A stretch of 64,000 nucleotides of DNA from an uncultured Bacteroidota bacterium. Lineage in GTDB: Bacteria > Bacteroidota > Bacteroidia > Bacteroidales > F082. A model generated the notes under the pieces. The model ran no database searches. It worked only from the letters and a program-made list of their open reading frames with translations, and was not told the origin of the DNA. Positions 29,085 to 38,960 of the stretch are shown piece after piece. Each line of letters starts with the position of its first letter. Within the stretch, counting starts at the first letter, position 1. The translations under genes were made by a program, and so were the position numbers. The DNA lies in NCBI GenBank assembly GCA_903891085.1, contig CAITDJ010000032.1:1-64000 (forward strand). Direction: 5' to 3'.

Positions 29085-29288
29085 ATTTTTATTTTAGCAG
29101 TAAAATTACAGATATTCATTACAAATTTGTTAAGATTTCAATTTTTGCCAGAAAAAGAAATTTCTGCCAGCGAATTCAATTTATTGTAAAAAGCTGCTCC
29201 TGTAAGTGAAGACTCCGCATTTTTATTCATTTTGATGATTTAATATGTAAAATTTTCACGAATTTACCCAACCAAGCCCCACAGTCAC

Positions 29289-29296
29289 TACTTTTG
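29289..29296 (+). promoter_or_regulatory. Possible -7 element for guaA
   Basis: TACTTTTG matches TAnnTTTG and stands 29 bases before the guaA start. No TTG was seen at the right distance upstream, so support is partial. The rest of the 29085-29325 gap shows nothing recognised, including no purine riboswitch. Confidence 0.4.
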
Positions 29297-29325
29297 CCAA
29301 TAAACTAGTCAATTTTAACATTACG

Positions 29326-30858
29326 ATGCAACAGGAAACCATACTGATCCTCGACTTCGGTTCTCAATATACCCAATTGATTGCCCGCCGCGTGCGTGAA
29401 CTAAATGTCTATTGTGAGATTCATCCTTTTAATCATTTTCCCGAAATAAGTGCTAATATTAAGGGAGTTATCCTTTCAGGAAGTCCGTTCTCAGTGCGCG
29501 ATGCCAATGCCCCGGCTCCGGAATTAAGTGCTATCCGAAGGAAATTGCCTTTGCTTGGTGTTTGCTATGGTGCACAGTATTTGGCACAGGCTGGTGGCGG
29601 TGGTGTAGAACAATCCAATACGCGTGAATATGGCCGTGCTATGCTTGATTATGTCAATCTGCAATCCCCTTTGCTTCAGGGAATGCACACCGGTAGTCAG
29701 GTCTGGATGTCGCATGGCGATACCATTTTACAATTACCTTCTGATTTTGAAGTAATTGCCTCAACAAACGATGTGGTTGTGGGTGGGTATGCAGTCAAAA
29801 ATGAAGAAACCTACGGTATTCAATTTCATCCTGAAGTGTATCATACCACAGAAGGGATGGTGTTATTGAAGAATTTTGTCGTTGAGATTTGTGGTTGTAA
29901 ACAAGACTGGACTCCGGAATCTTTTATCGAGATGACAGTGAATGCATTGAAACTGAAATTGGGTTCCGATAAGGTTGTGTTGGGATTGAGCGGCGGAGTC
30001 GATTCAAGTGTTGCAGCCATGCTGCTTCACAAGGCAATCGGGAAACAATTATATTGCATATTTGTCGACAATGGCTTGTTGCGTAAGAATGAATTTGAAA
30101 GGGTAATACACTCTTACCTCGATCTCGGCCTGAATGTGAAAGGAGTAGATGCCACCAAACGGTTTCTCGATAACCTGAAAGGGGTGAGCGAGCCCGAGGC
30201 AAAACGAAAGAATATCGGTTCAACTTTTATTGATGTGTTTGATGCCGAAGCGCATTTGCTGGAAGACGTTAAATGGCTGGCTCAGGGAACCATCTATCCT
30301 GATGTTATTGAATCTGTTTCGGTGAAAGGCCCTTCGGCCACCATTAAATCGCATCATAATGTTGGAGGTTTACCCGATTTTATGAAATTGAAGATTGTTG
30401 AACCATTGAATTCATTGTTCAAAGACGAAGTGCGTATTGTTGGCCGTCAGCTAGGATTACCGTCTTTTATAATTGATCGTCATCCGTTCCCCGGACCCGG
30501 ATTAGGTATCCGGATTCTGGGTGATATTACACCCGAGAAAGTAAGAATTCTACAGGAAGTGGATGATATTTATATTGCAGCCTTGCTCGAGCATGATTTA
30601 TATCACAAGGTGTGGCAGGCAGCTGCCATTCTTTTGCCTGTTCAATCGGTTGGAGTGATGGGCGACGAGCGTACCTACGAAAATGTTGTCGCGTTGCGTG
30701 CTGTTAATTCAACTGATGGGATGACGGCCGACTGGTCACATTTACCTTATGAATTTTTGGCTAAAGTTTCAAACGATATAATCAATAAGGTGAAGGGTGT
30801 AAATCGTGTTGTGTATGATATCAGTTCGAAACCACCAGCTACGATTGAATGGGAATAA
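29326..30858 (+). CDS. guaA: GMP synthase (glutamine-hydrolysing)
   Basis: Converts XMP to GMP with ATP and glutamine in purine synthesis. The N-terminal class I glutamine amidotransferase domain ([18 protein letters not shown]; nucleophile C80 in [15 protein letters not shown] for His/Glu) is followed by the ATP-pyrophosphatase domain with P-loop [10 protein letters not shown] and the dimerisation domain ending in PPATIEWE, the normal C-terminus. At 510 residues the length is full. It is followed 30 bases later by the LysM protein gene, which may share its transcript. Confidence 0.97.
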   Translation: MQQETILILDFGSQYTQLIARRVRELNVYCEIHPFNHFPEISANIKGVILSGSPFSVRDANAPAPELSAIRRKLPLLGVCYGAQYLAQAGGGGVEQSNTREYGRAMLDYVNLQSPLLQGMHTGSQVWMSHGDTILQLPSDFEVIASTNDVVVGGYAVKNEETYGIQFHPEVYHTTEGMVLLKNFVVEICGCKQDWTPESFIEMTVNALKLKLGSDKVVLGLSGGVDSSVAAMLLHKAIGKQLYCIFVDNGLLRKNEFERVIHSYLDLGLNVKGVDATKRFLDNLKGVSEPEAKRKNIGSTFIDVFDAEAHLLEDVKWLAQGTIYPDVIESVSVKGPSATIKSHHNVGGLPDFMKLKIVEPLNSLFKDEVRIVGRQLGLPSFIIDRHPFPGPGLGIRILGDITPEKVRILQEVDDIYIAALLEHDLYHKVWQAAAILLPVQSVGVMGDERTYENVVALRAVNSTDGMTADWSHLPYEFLAKVSNDIINKVKGVNRVVYDISSKPPATIEWE

Positions 30859-30888
30859 CTGAACTAACTTGTTAATATTTTGAGTATT

Positions 30889-33597
30889 ATGTTTAAATTG
30901 ATTCGATCTATTTTTCTGGTTATATTTCTTTCCGGCAGTTTCATAATTCAGGCTGATTGTCAGAACCCTGTGGAGGTTTCGTTGGTTGTTGAGCAATATA
31001 ATGGCAAAAATTATTACCTACACACTGTCGAAGCGAAACAAACCATTTATGCCATTGCAAAAGCATATCAAATTACTCCTGAATCAGTGCTCATTGCAAA
31101 TCCTGCAGCCCGAAATGGCATCAGAATTAATCAGGTTTTGCGCATTCCGGTCTCTTCGGGTGCTGTTGTTGAACAATCAAACCAGAACATTGTTGAAAAC
31201 CAACCCGAAATACTCAAGGACTACGATTTCATTTATCATGTGGCCCGCGAAAATGACAGGTTTAGTTATATCGCTGAAATATATCTGGTTTCTGAAAATA
31301 ATATCCGGTTGGCGAATCCTTCCTTAACCGAACCCCTGAATCAGGGAGTTTATGTGAGGGTTCCCATCTCATCCAAAGATAAAAAACCCCTTGTGGCTGA
31401 GGATCAGTTTAAACGAAACGAATATGATCCTTTTATAACTCCATCAAAATCGAAGGACCAGCAAGGCAGTTCGCGTATGGATGTTGCCAAATCGAGTAAA
31501 CCTGAAGAGGTTCAAATGGTTAGCTCTTTCGAATTGCCCAATGCCGGTAACGAAATCAAACCGAAAGCAAAGGAGCCAATCGCCAACATTGACTCGAATG
31601 TCAATCAACACATTGTAAAACCAAAAGAAACGGTTTATTCAATTTCGAAATCATATAATTGTAAGATTGAAGACCTTCGCAATGCAAATCCGGGATTAAT
31701 GGATGAAATTAAAATTGGTCAGGTATTAATCATTCCGTCAGCCGCTGTAAAGAAGCAAACAGGCACTGAAACAGTTCTCCCACCCGGCAAAGAGTCGAAT
31801 TTGAATACAGGTCCATCAGAACAAGCTGTTTCTGCGACGCAAACCGAAAAAAAGCCTCAGATTCAGTATGCTGAAACTGATTCAATGATTACCCACACCG
31901 TTAAAAAAGGAGAGACACTCTACAGTATTGCCCGCAACAATGCGGTGAGCATTGACGAGCTAAAAAAGATAAACAAAGGATTGACCGAACAATTGCGTGT
32001 GGGGCAGGTGATACTGATCCCTAAAAAAAAAATAAGCTCATCGTTCATCATTCATGAGGTAAGCAAAGAACAGAAAACTTCGCAGTTAGCCAATGATTAT
32101 GGTATTTCGACCGAACGTTTACAACGGTCGAATCCGAATCTGGGCAGAAAAGTTTATTTGGGCCAAAAAGTAAAAATTCCTATCAGCGACAATTTGAGGG
32201 TTTCACCGGTTGAACCGGGTACGAATGCGCCTGAAAAAGTAGCGGAAAACAACCTCGAACCGCAGGAATCAGACAATAAACCGGCTGAAATTCAACACCA
32301 GATTGCTGATCCAAACCATGTGTATAAGGTGGCACTGATGCTCCCTTTATACCTTGAAGAAGTTGATAGCATGACATTTACGCCAAATACAAATCCTGAT
32401 TTGTTTGCTTCGGCCAAGCCTTTTTCATTTATTCAGTTTTATGAAGGATTTATGATTGCTGCCGACTCAATCGCGAAAACAAAAGGAATGAAACTCGAAA
32501 TTCTGGTGTTTGATGTTGATCAGAATCAGGCAAAACTAAACAGGGCGCTGACTGATTCAAAACTAATGAATTGTGATCTGATCATCGGACCTTTTTTCGG
32601 CAATGCGTTTGAAAAGGTGGCACAATTTGCCTTGACAAATAAAATTCCAATCGTCAATCCCATGTCGCCCCGTCCCGAGATTCTACGGAACAACCCTTTT
32701 GTGATAAAGGCAAAACCGGGTGATCAATTTCAGTATGAACAAATTGCAGCGGTAATAGCGAATGTTTATCCCCTGTCGAGGGTGTTTATTTGCAGGGCAA
32801 ATACTTCAAGTTACAAAGAAGAGTCACAAAAACTGATTTCCGCTCTTTCCGGGAAAATTCCCAACGAAGTCGCTGTTCCAAATGCAGCCATTCTGGATGT
32901 AATCAGCAGGCGGAGTTTGTTGCAGCACAGAGAGCCGGGTGACTATATATCATCCGTTAAAGTGGAAGGCAAAACTTTGTATACAAATCAATTACTGCAA
33001 AATAGTACGGATAACACAGTTTTTTCAAATCCGATTAATGAATTGATTTTCAGCACCGATAGTATCAAGGGATTCAGGCGAAATGCCTCTTCGGTGCGTC
33101 CGAATATACTGATAACATTTGCCGATGACAATGTTTTTGCCATGCAGTTTGTCAACAAACTAAACCAGGTAGCCGACACTTTCGAAATAAAACTGATCGG
33201 ATTGCCTGACTGGGAAAAATTTGACAATCTGTTTATCGATAACCTGATGAAAATGAATGCAACTTATCTGTTGCCTTCCAATATCAACTATACCGAACAG
33301 GAGACTCTCAGGTTTAATCTGCATTTTAAACAACGTTTTAACCTTGAGCCTGAGCAATATGCCTACGAAGGTTTTGATATAGCCTACTATTTCCTGGAAG
33401 CTCTTATGCGCTACGGGGATAATCTTTCAGCCGGCCTGATTGATTTTGAGAAAGATATGCTTCAGACGCAGTTTCATTTCACCCGAATCAATGAGCAGGA
33501 TGGCATGGAGAACAGCTATTGGAATTTCGTTTCCTATTCAGATTACCAATTACTTCCGATAAACAATGTTTATTTTTCTGACAAATCTCCGAAATAG
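30889..33597 (+). CDS. Exported five-LysM protein with type I periplasmic-binding-protein-like domain
   Basis: From the ATG at 30889 (an upstream in-frame TTG adds three residues) the 902-residue protein has a signal peptide (LIRSIFLVIFLSGSFIIQA). Five LysM units follow at roughly 42-89, 113-158, 240-285, 335-380 and 385-430, each with a (T/V)xY-x-I-(A/S) core and an NP..(L/I)..GQ.(L/I).IP end. From about 485 to the end a branched-chain amino-acid-binding-protein fold is recognisable (YKVALMLPLYLEE, FYEGFMIAADSI, LIGPFFGNAFEKVAQ, IPIVNPMSPR). LysM units bind peptidoglycan; the PBP-like part may bind a ligand or act as a structural domain, as in LpoA-type regulators. It shares its end with the next gene. 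Confidence 0.82.
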   Translation: MFKLIRSIFLVIFLSGSFIIQADCQNPVEVSLVVEQYNGKNYYLHTVEAKQTIYAIAKAYQITPESVLIANPAARNGIRINQVLRIPVSSGAVVEQSNQNIVENQPEILKDYDFIYHVARENDRFSYIAEIYLVSENNIRLANPSLTEPLNQGVYVRVPISSKDKKPLVAEDQFKRNEYDPFITPSKSKDQQGSSRMDVAKSSKPEEVQMVSSFELPNAGNEIKPKAKEPIANIDSNVNQHIVKPKETVYSISKSYNCKIEDLRNANPGLMDEIKIGQVLIIPSAAVKKQTGTETVLPPGKESNLNTGPSEQAVSATQTEKKPQIQYAETDSMITHTVKKGETLYSIARNNAVSIDELKKINKGLTEQLRVGQVILIPKKKISSSFIIHEVSKEQKTSQLANDYGISTERLQRSNPNLGRKVYLGQKVKIPISDNLRVSPVEPGTNAPEKVAENNLEPQESDNKPAEIQHQIADPNHVYKVALMLPLYLEEVDSMTFTPNTNPDLFASAKPFSFIQFYEGFMIAADSIAKTKGMKLEILVFDVDQNQAKLNRALTDSKLMNCDLIIGPFFGNAFEKVAQFALTNKIPIVNPMSPRPEILRNNPFVIKAKPGDQFQYEQIAAVIANVYPLSRVFICRANTSSYKEESQKLISALSGKIPNEVAVPNAAILDVISRRSLLQHREPGDYISSVKVEGKTLYTNQLLQNSTDNTVFSNPINELIFSTDSIKGFRRNASSVRPNILITFADDNVFAMQFVNKLNQVADTFEIKLIGLPDWEKFDNLFIDNLMKMNATYLLPSNINYTEQETLRFNLHFKQRFNLEPEQYAYEGFDIAYYFLEALMRYGDNLSAGLIDFEKDMLQTQFHFTRINEQDGMENSYWNFVSYSDYQLLPINNVYFSDKSPK

Positions 33598-34261
33598 CGC
33601 ATTGAAAATAGCCAAACTACGATCATTATTCCTTTTTTTGCTGATGATTGTCGCACTCATTTCATGCACCGAAGTGAGGAAAAGTTTCTGGGAAAACGGA
33701 AATCCAAAATCAGTCCTTACCTATAAAAATGGAGCATTGGAGGGTAGTTGCACCTGGTATCACCAAAATGGCAATATTCAATTGGTTGCCGGATATCAGC
33801 AAAACAAGCTTCACGGCAGATCGGTGCATTATTTCGATAATGGTGCAGTCTCCGTGGTGGGAAAATATTACAATAATCTGAAAGACAGTGTTTTTACGCA
33901 GTATTATCCGAAAGGAAAAGTTCTTTCAAGGGAAACATATTGCAGCGATACATTATGTGGCCCCCTGGTAAAATATTATGAGACAGGAAATACCATGGTG
34001 GAAGGAAGCTATCATCGCGGCATGATGGATGGATCGTGGTTGTTTTATGCTGTTACCGGCGAGATTATTGGAAAAGCAGATTTTGTGCTGGGCACTGGAA
34101 TACAAAAAACCTGGTATCCAAATGGAAAACTACAGCAATTGATTCATTACCAAAATAATGTAAAACACGGCAAAGAAGAGTTTTATTCCTTTGACGGTAA
34201 ACCTGACCGGATCAGTGTCTGGGAAAACGGAACGATTATCAACGATGAATTGCCTAAGTAA
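33566..34261 (+). CDS. MORN-repeat (YwqK-like) lipoprotein
   Basis: A 231-residue protein with a lipoprotein signal ending in LMIVALISC. The rest is a chain of MORN-variant repeats, each of the form YxxGxxxG(x)W/Y (WENGNPKS, YHQNGNIQ, YFDNGAVS, YYPKGKVL, YETGNTMV, WYPNGKLQ, WENGTII), giving about seven to eight units of 20-24 residues. The first ATG overlaps the LysM gene by 32 bases; a TTG at 33602, five bases after that stop, would give a more typical 22-residue signal and no overlap. The function is unknown; the position ties it to the LysM protein at the cell envelope. Confidence 0.8.
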   Translation: MFIFLTNLRNSALKIAKLRSLFLFLLMIVALISCTEVRKSFWENGNPKSVLTYKNGALEGSCTWYHQNGNIQLVAGYQQNKLHGRSVHYFDNGAVSVVGKYYNNLKDSVFTQYYPKGKVLSRETYCSDTLCGPLVKYYETGNTMVEGSYHRGMMDGSWLFYAVTGEIIGKADFVLGTGIQKTWYPNGKLQQLIHYQNNVKHGKEEFYSFDGKPDRISVWENGTIINDELPK

Positions 34262-34263
34262 AT

Positions 34264-35082
34264 TTACTCGGCAATGACAAGTTTTTTTGAATAAAGTGTA
34301 CCGCCAACATTAAGTCTGAGGAAGTATGTTCCCGGAACCAGACTATTGTTCTTATTCCTGTCAACGTTCAAAACATATGTATTATCAGCAATATAGCCAT
34401 CATACACTTCCATCATCCGCCGTCCGTTTATGTTGTAGATGGATGCATTGACGTAAGAAGGTTTTTCGAGATTGAGTTCAATGCTGAAATCATTTACCGC
34501 TGGGTTTGGATAGATTTGAAACAAACCGGAAGTTTCAGGATTTGAATTTATGCCAACACCCGTGGGCTCATATAACAAGGAGATATTGATAAAATATGTT
34601 TCATTCGGAATGGTTGGATTTACTATTTCGGTCCCTTTAGTGAAAGTATAGGAATAGGATGGGCCTGCAGCGCCACCATTATTCGAATTCCTGCTTGTGT
34701 ATTCGACCCAAACCTGGTAATCGCCATCAGCGACAAGGTTGCCCTGCAAATCGCGGCAATCCCAGCTTACGGTATGTGTGGTGTGATTATTTAACGTTGA
34801 GCCGGTGATTGCATCCACTGAATTGTTTCCGGAGCTTGCCATCCACTTTACCAAATGCTGCTTCCGGTTATTTGCCATCACCTTGCGTGAAATAACAAAA
34901 TTTCCATTTGCATCTTTTATCCAGATAGCCAATACGTTCTTAGGAGAATACGTTGCCCCGTTACTGACAGTGAGCACACTGAAAGTCAGGCTTCCGTCCG
35001 TACTTGCCACTTCATTGGATTCCTGAGCGTTTACCAGGGTAAATGTCAGAGAGAATAAAAGGAGATAAAGCAGTTTTTTCAT
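34264..35082 (-). CDS. DUF2271-like secreted protein with type IX secretion sorting domain
   Basis: The 272-residue protein has a signal peptide (KKLLYLLLFSLTFTLVNAQ), then a domain of the DUF2271 kind (about 30-175: KNVLAIWIKDANGNFV, KWMASSGNN, AITGSTLNNHTTHTVSWD, GDYQVWVEYTSRN), which resembles the flagellar FlgD-type beta sandwich. The last 80 residues form a type A T9SS sorting domain (FQIYPNPAVNDFSIEL, YNINGRRM, GTYFLRL, KLVIAE). It should be exported across the outer membrane by the type IX system and anchored or released. It ends two bases from the convergent MORN gene. Confidence 0.82.
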   Translation of the reverse strand: MKKLLYLLLFSLTFTLVNAQESNEVASTDGSLTFSVLTVSNGATYSPKNVLAIWIKDANGNFVISRKVMANNRKQHLVKWMASSGNNSVDAITGSTLNNHTTHTVSWDCRDLQGNLVADGDYQVWVEYTSRNSNNGGAAGPSYSYTFTKGTEIVNPTIPNETYFINISLLYEPTGVGINSNPETSGLFQIYPNPAVNDFSIELNLEKPSYVNASIYNINGRRMMEVYDGYIADNTYVLNVDRNKNNSLVPGTYFLRLNVGGTLYSKKLVIAE

Positions 35083-35845
35083 GATTGAAATTTTTTACAA
35101 AATTAGTAATAATCTAATGTTTAGCTTACTGAGTCGAAGAAATTGGCTAAATTAATTTTGATGCACCTTGACTAAGAATGGATCAATTGAAATGTTGCAG
35201 TACATGGAGTTCGCAAATGTGAGTTTTCAACACCTTATTTTTCAATTCTTTCACCTTGTTTCTTGGAAATAAGTGGTACCCTGTGTAAAGTGATTATTAT
35301 ATAATGGCAGTATTAGTAACTGTTTAAATTTAGCTAAATGATAGATTTAAGAACAAGGAACAAGGATTTACGATTTGCGAAGTGGGTATAAACCCTTTTG
35401 ATTGGGATACTTCATAAATCAAAAATCGTTAATTAAGCGAAGCGATCTAACGAACGCAGTAAGTAATCTTTGTTCAATATTCAAAAGAACTAACAGTTTT
35501 AGAATTAAAATATGAATTTTAGACAGTCTCTTAAAAAATGCAATCAATATTCACCTTAATTGACTGACAATAAGGTAATAAGGTCAATGAATTGTATTTC
35601 TTTTTCTGCTAAGGTTTTTAGGAATGAATAGGTGCTGACTTAAACATCTTAAATCTTGAATATCACCATACTATGAACTTTTCCATCACAATAAAATAGA
35701 AATTTACCTCAATCTGTTGTTTAACCTACGCTATCGGATAAAAGTTATCATTGCGGATGTGTGAGATTTGATTTACTTTAGCTTAACAATCATTGAATTT
35801 GCAATTAATTGATATCCATCAAAATAGAACTATTCCACACAAATC
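35083..35845. other. 763-base intergenic region between divergent genes
   Basis: No gene was found. The region holds a seven-base-phased imperfect palindrome at 35351-35434, listed separately. Otherwise it is AT-rich sequence in which I see no promoter pair, RNA gene or broken reading frame. Confidence 0.6.
35351..35434. repeat. Heptad-phased inverted repeat, family 3 (GANNNNG)
   Basis: The left arm is a run of seven-base units (GAACAAG, GAACAAG, GATTTAC, GATTTGC) from 35351. Its segment 35363-35383 is complementary, with a few mismatches, to 35409-35428. The turn contains the small palindrome GGGTATAAACCC. It shares the seven-base period and fold-back layout of the repeats at 36995, 38961 and 51251, but not their sequence. 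Confidence 0.65.
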
Positions 35846-36346
35846 ATGAATGAAGAAAGACCAAAATTTCAACCAAATCCTGCCTTTGTTGACCTGCTTG
35901 CCAGAAATTTCAGCCGGTTGCTTCTGCTGTTTATCTGGCTGAGTGTTTGGTTTATGTATAAACATTTGCCCGAAATCGTGCCTACCCATTTTAATTTGAA
36001 AGGCGAGGTGGATGGTTATGGCAGCAAATACACTTTATTGCTTTTGCCTGCGCTCACGAGTGTTTTGCATCTGGTTTTTAGTGTATTACTGAAATATCCC
36101 GAAAAATTCAATTATCCGGTTAAGATTACGCCTGCAAATGCACAGCTTCAATACCTGTTGGCAACGCGCCTGTTGCGCTGGCTGAACGTAGCCATTTTGA
36201 TAGTTTTTAATAGTTTGCTCTGGCTTATTTATTATTCAGCGGTGAAAGCAGAAGCGGTTCATGGCTTATTGATTGCTGTTGTGCTTATCGTATTGACTTT
36301 CGTTCCGTTGGCAATCTATTTTATAGCAAGTTTTCGTAAAAAGTAA
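35846..36346 (+). CDS. DUF1648-domain membrane protein
   Basis: A 166-residue protein with four predicted transmembrane helices. Immediately after the first helix comes the DUF1648 signature LPEIVPTHFNLKGEVDGYGSK, in which PTHF and DGYG are the conserved parts. DUF1648 occurs in SdpI-like immunity/signalling proteins and in small stand-alone membrane proteins; this one lacks the longer SdpI region. The function is unknown. The following lipoprotein gene begins 11 bases after its stop, so the two are likely co-transcribed. Confidence 0.75.
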   Translation: MNEERPKFQPNPAFVDLLARNFSRLLLLFIWLSVWFMYKHLPEIVPTHFNLKGEVDGYGSKYTLLLLPALTSVLHLVFSVLLKYPEKFNYPVKITPANAQLQYLLATRLLRWLNVAILIVFNSLLWLIYYSAVKAEAVHGLLIAVVLIVLTFVPLAIYFIASFRKK

Positions 36347-36357
36347 ATTCTTTGATA

Positions 36358-36990
36358 ATGAAAAAATCGATAGGAATATTCGTAGTACTTTGTTTATGTT
36401 TGAGTTGCATCAACACACCTTTGCAACAATCAGTTCCGGCCTATTATGCGGGCACCTATGTTTTTTCACAGTTCGAGTCGATGACACTGGGGGTTTGGCT
36501 GCGGGCCGATTCTTCCTTTATCATGGTAAAGAAGGCGGACAATGATTCGCTTTTTAGCGGGACGGCCGGAAAATGGAACAGAAAAGGAGATATTATTCAG
36601 TTAAATTCAGGAAATGAAGGCCGTTTGGTTGCAAAATATGCTGACGGTCAGTTAGAAGTAATGAATAATGAAGGAGAACCAATCAGCCGTGAATCGAAAT
36701 TCATGCTGGCAAAAGTTTCAGGTATTCTACCTGATGACCTCAGATTTTCGGCCAAAGCGAAACTCATTTCGGTGGGTGAAAATGGGTTGGCATTTCAGTT
36801 TTGTAATTTGGATTTGCCCTGGAAGGTTTCAGATGAGCATGCAGAAATAGTGCATTCGATGCACAAATCCACAGTTTCAGGTGATTATTTCGAATGGCTG
36901 ATTGTCATTGAACCGGATAATGGCAGCGGAAATAAAGTCAGGATCATCAGTATCAGTTCGCAAACTGCCTGGGATGATTGTGATCAATAA
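36358..36990 (+). CDS. Small lipoprotein of unknown function
   Basis: I do not recognise the family. The ATG at 36358 gives 210 residues; an in-frame TTG two codons upstream is less likely. The start KKSIGIFVVLCLCLSCIN is a clear lipoprotein signal with lipobox LSLC-like LCLSC. The first half of the mature protein (YYAGTYVFSQFESMTLGVWLRADSSF with GKWNRKGDIIQLNS) has the look of a small beta domain that shows a W/G pattern, and the second half is mixed. It follows the DUF1648 gene closely. Four bases after its stop the heptad repeat array begins. Confidence 0.6.
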   Translation: MKKSIGIFVVLCLCLSCINTPLQQSVPAYYAGTYVFSQFESMTLGVWLRADSSFIMVKKADNDSLFSGTAGKWNRKGDIIQLNSGNEGRLVAKYADGQLEVMNNEGEPISRESKFMLAKVSGILPDDLRFSAKAKLISVGENGLAFQFCNLDLPWKVSDEHAEIVHSMHKSTVSGDYFEWLIVIEPDNGSGNKVRIISISSQTAWDDCDQ

Positions 36991-36994
36991 AGGA

Positions 36995-37143
36995 AGGCTA
37001 AAGTATAAAGTAAGAAGTTTAAAGTATAAAGGCTAAAGTGAAAAGTATAAAGAATACAAAAGAAATGATTTTTCAAGGGACAGAACATATTATCAACGTT
37101 TCTTTAAACTTTTCACTTTCTACTTTAGCCTTTAGCCTTCTCT
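36995..37143. repeat. Heptad-phased inverted repeat, family 1, copy A
   Basis: The left arm is eight consecutive units of AGNNNAA (AGGCTAA, AGTATAA, AGTAAGA, AGTTTAA and so on) at 36995-37050. The right arm (37102-37143) is the complementary CTTTNNN series. Between them lies a unique core: ACAAAAGAAATGATTTTTC at 37056-37074 and a stretch ending TATCAACGTTTCTTTAAACT. The core recurs in the same orientation at 38987-39039. It can fold into a long hairpin directly after the lipoprotein stop codon. Confidence 0.88.
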
Positions 37144-37173
37144 CATAGCGAGTTAAATAATAAGGGAATATTC

Positions 37174-38958
37174 ATGAAAAACCTCCTCATAATAATCTTT
37201 GTTTTATTCATCAAGCTTTCCGCGGCGCAAAACCCGGCAGAAAGAGTCGTCATTTATATGCCGGTGCGTCATCTGTCAGGATCTGAACTATTACATTTAG
37301 AATATAATACCCAAACCACCTGCATGGTGCAGGTTCAGGAGGTTCCTAATGCACAGGCAATGGATTCCATCCCTGCGCACAGCCCGCAAAAAATACATAC
37401 GAAGTCCGCATTCGCCCAACGATGGAGTACAACCTTTGGTACTACCAACCATTATGATCTTATTTATGATCTTTTAGAGGAATACGATTTTGGTTATTAT
37501 ATGGTTGGATATGATGTAATATCGAACACGAATGCAAAAGGATGGAATATAAAAACAAATATAAACGGGAGTTTGCTTTATGATAAACAACTGATCTCTC
37601 CACAAGTAAAGATAGGATACGCAGTTTGTCAAGATAACATCGGTAATAAATACATTGCCGGGGTTGATTTTACTGATGTCAATACACCCTTTGTGGTAAA
37701 ATTGAATGCCTGTGGAGAGAAAGTCTGGTGTTCTTTATTAAAGCACTGGGATTTTCTTTGGGGCTCACCCATTGACATATTAATCAATGGCGATGGCAAC
37801 ATCGTAGTGTTAGCCCGTTTCGAAGACGGGGATGAGCAGATAAATCAGATATACTTACTGTGTTATAACCCGGATGGAGAGTTATTATGGGCTAAGCCGT
37901 ATGCATCCAAAACCGAACACCCTTTGATCTCTTTTGCTTATGGGACAAAATTATATCATTTCGGTGAGGATTATATCATCAGCGGATATTGTTATTACCC
38001 CTATCCTGATAATCCGAACCATGTTTGGCTACGACCACTGTTTATTGGCATCGACAGCCTGTTCAACGAAAAATGGATGCTTCCTTTTGGTGTAGCGGAT
38101 AGTATAGTAGGCGAGGCTTATTCAGCTATGCCGCTAAACGATTCGGTAATCATGGGAGTGGGGAGTAAATTTCGTGATTATTCCAATGGGAATATACGTA
38201 ACTCTTTACTCATGTTTTTCAACCATGAGGGTGAAAAACTGGGTTACACAAGAATTTGGGGTGATTCAATCATATCCGGCACCGTGGATAATACAATGGT
38301 GGAAATTGAAAGCATCAATGATTCATTATTTCTGGCTACCGTTGTCATAGGCCCTCTAGAAACCGGCAATCCGTTTGGGGAAGTAGTCTTTGATACTTCC
38401 GGCCATGTTTACTGTGCACAGTCCAGGCCTAATACGCGGGGCATGTCGGATATGATCAAAACTTTCGACGGAAAATATGTAATTGCTTGTGCTGTCAACG
38501 AAAATGATATGGACCATACAGATATCTTCCTCTATAAAATCAACGCTAATCTTGAGCAGGATACCTTGTACACACAGAATTTTGTATATGACAGCCTGTG
38601 CCCTAATCCCATCGAATCGGGCGATATTGATATGACAAATTGTACGCTTGTTCAGGTAAGCATTGATGAAGCGCCAACGCCTGAAGAATATTACAAAAGC
38701 TTAGATGCCATTCCCGTAAAGGCATACCCGAACCCGGCGGATGAATTTATCAAATTAGATTATAAGCATACGGAACATCATCAGAACATCAAACTTATTT
38801 GCTACGATATAACAGGCCAAACGTTACACACCGAAGACATTGTCACAGGGCAGCATGGCAGTAAAATAAATGTATCAGGCTGGGGCAGCGGTTTGTATAT
38901 GGCCGTGGTAACCAGTGGGGGAAGGATCGTGGGGAAGACGAAATTTATAGTTAAGTGA
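37174..38958 (+). CDS. Secreted protein with type IX secretion sorting domain
   Basis: The 594-residue protein has a signal peptide (KNLLIIIFVLFIKLSAAQ). The central part (about 80-490) consists of beta strands with repeated IDxxxxxxW / GDxIVVxAR-like turns (NGDGNIVVLARFED, YNPDGELLWAKPY), like the propeller-type proteins often found with T9SS tails; no catalytic motif was seen. The last 80 residues are a type A sorting domain (VKAYPNPADEFIKLDY, CYDITGQTLH, GSGLYMAVV, KTKFIVK). It should be delivered to the outer surface. It is bracketed by two same-orientation copies of the family 1 heptad repeat, with the downstream copy starting two bases after its stop. Confidence 0.78.
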   Translation: MKNLLIIIFVLFIKLSAAQNPAERVVIYMPVRHLSGSELLHLEYNTQTTCMVQVQEVPNAQAMDSIPAHSPQKIHTKSAFAQRWSTTFGTTNHYDLIYDLLEEYDFGYYMVGYDVISNTNAKGWNIKTNINGSLLYDKQLISPQVKIGYAVCQDNIGNKYIAGVDFTDVNTPFVVKLNACGEKVWCSLLKHWDFLWGSPIDILINGDGNIVVLARFEDGDEQINQIYLLCYNPDGELLWAKPYASKTEHPLISFAYGTKLYHFGEDYIISGYCYYPYPDNPNHVWLRPLFIGIDSLFNEKWMLPFGVADSIVGEAYSAMPLNDSVIMGVGSKFRDYSNGNIRNSLLMFFNHEGEKLGYTRIWGDSIISGTVDNTMVEIESINDSLFLATVVIGPLETGNPFGEVVFDTSGHVYCAQSRPNTRGMSDMIKTFDGKYVIACAVNENDMDHTDIFLYKINANLEQDTLYTQNFVYDSLCPNPIESGDIDMTNCTLVQVSIDEAPTPEEYYKSLDAIPVKAYPNPADEFIKLDYKHTEHHQNIKLICYDITGQTLHTEDIVTGQHGSKINVSGWGSGLYMAVVTSGGRIVGKTKFIVK

Positions 38959-38960
38959 AA

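Noticed and set aside
29085-29325. Purine riboswitch upstream of guaA
   Set aside because: No conserved three-way junction pattern was seen; only a -7 box is supported.
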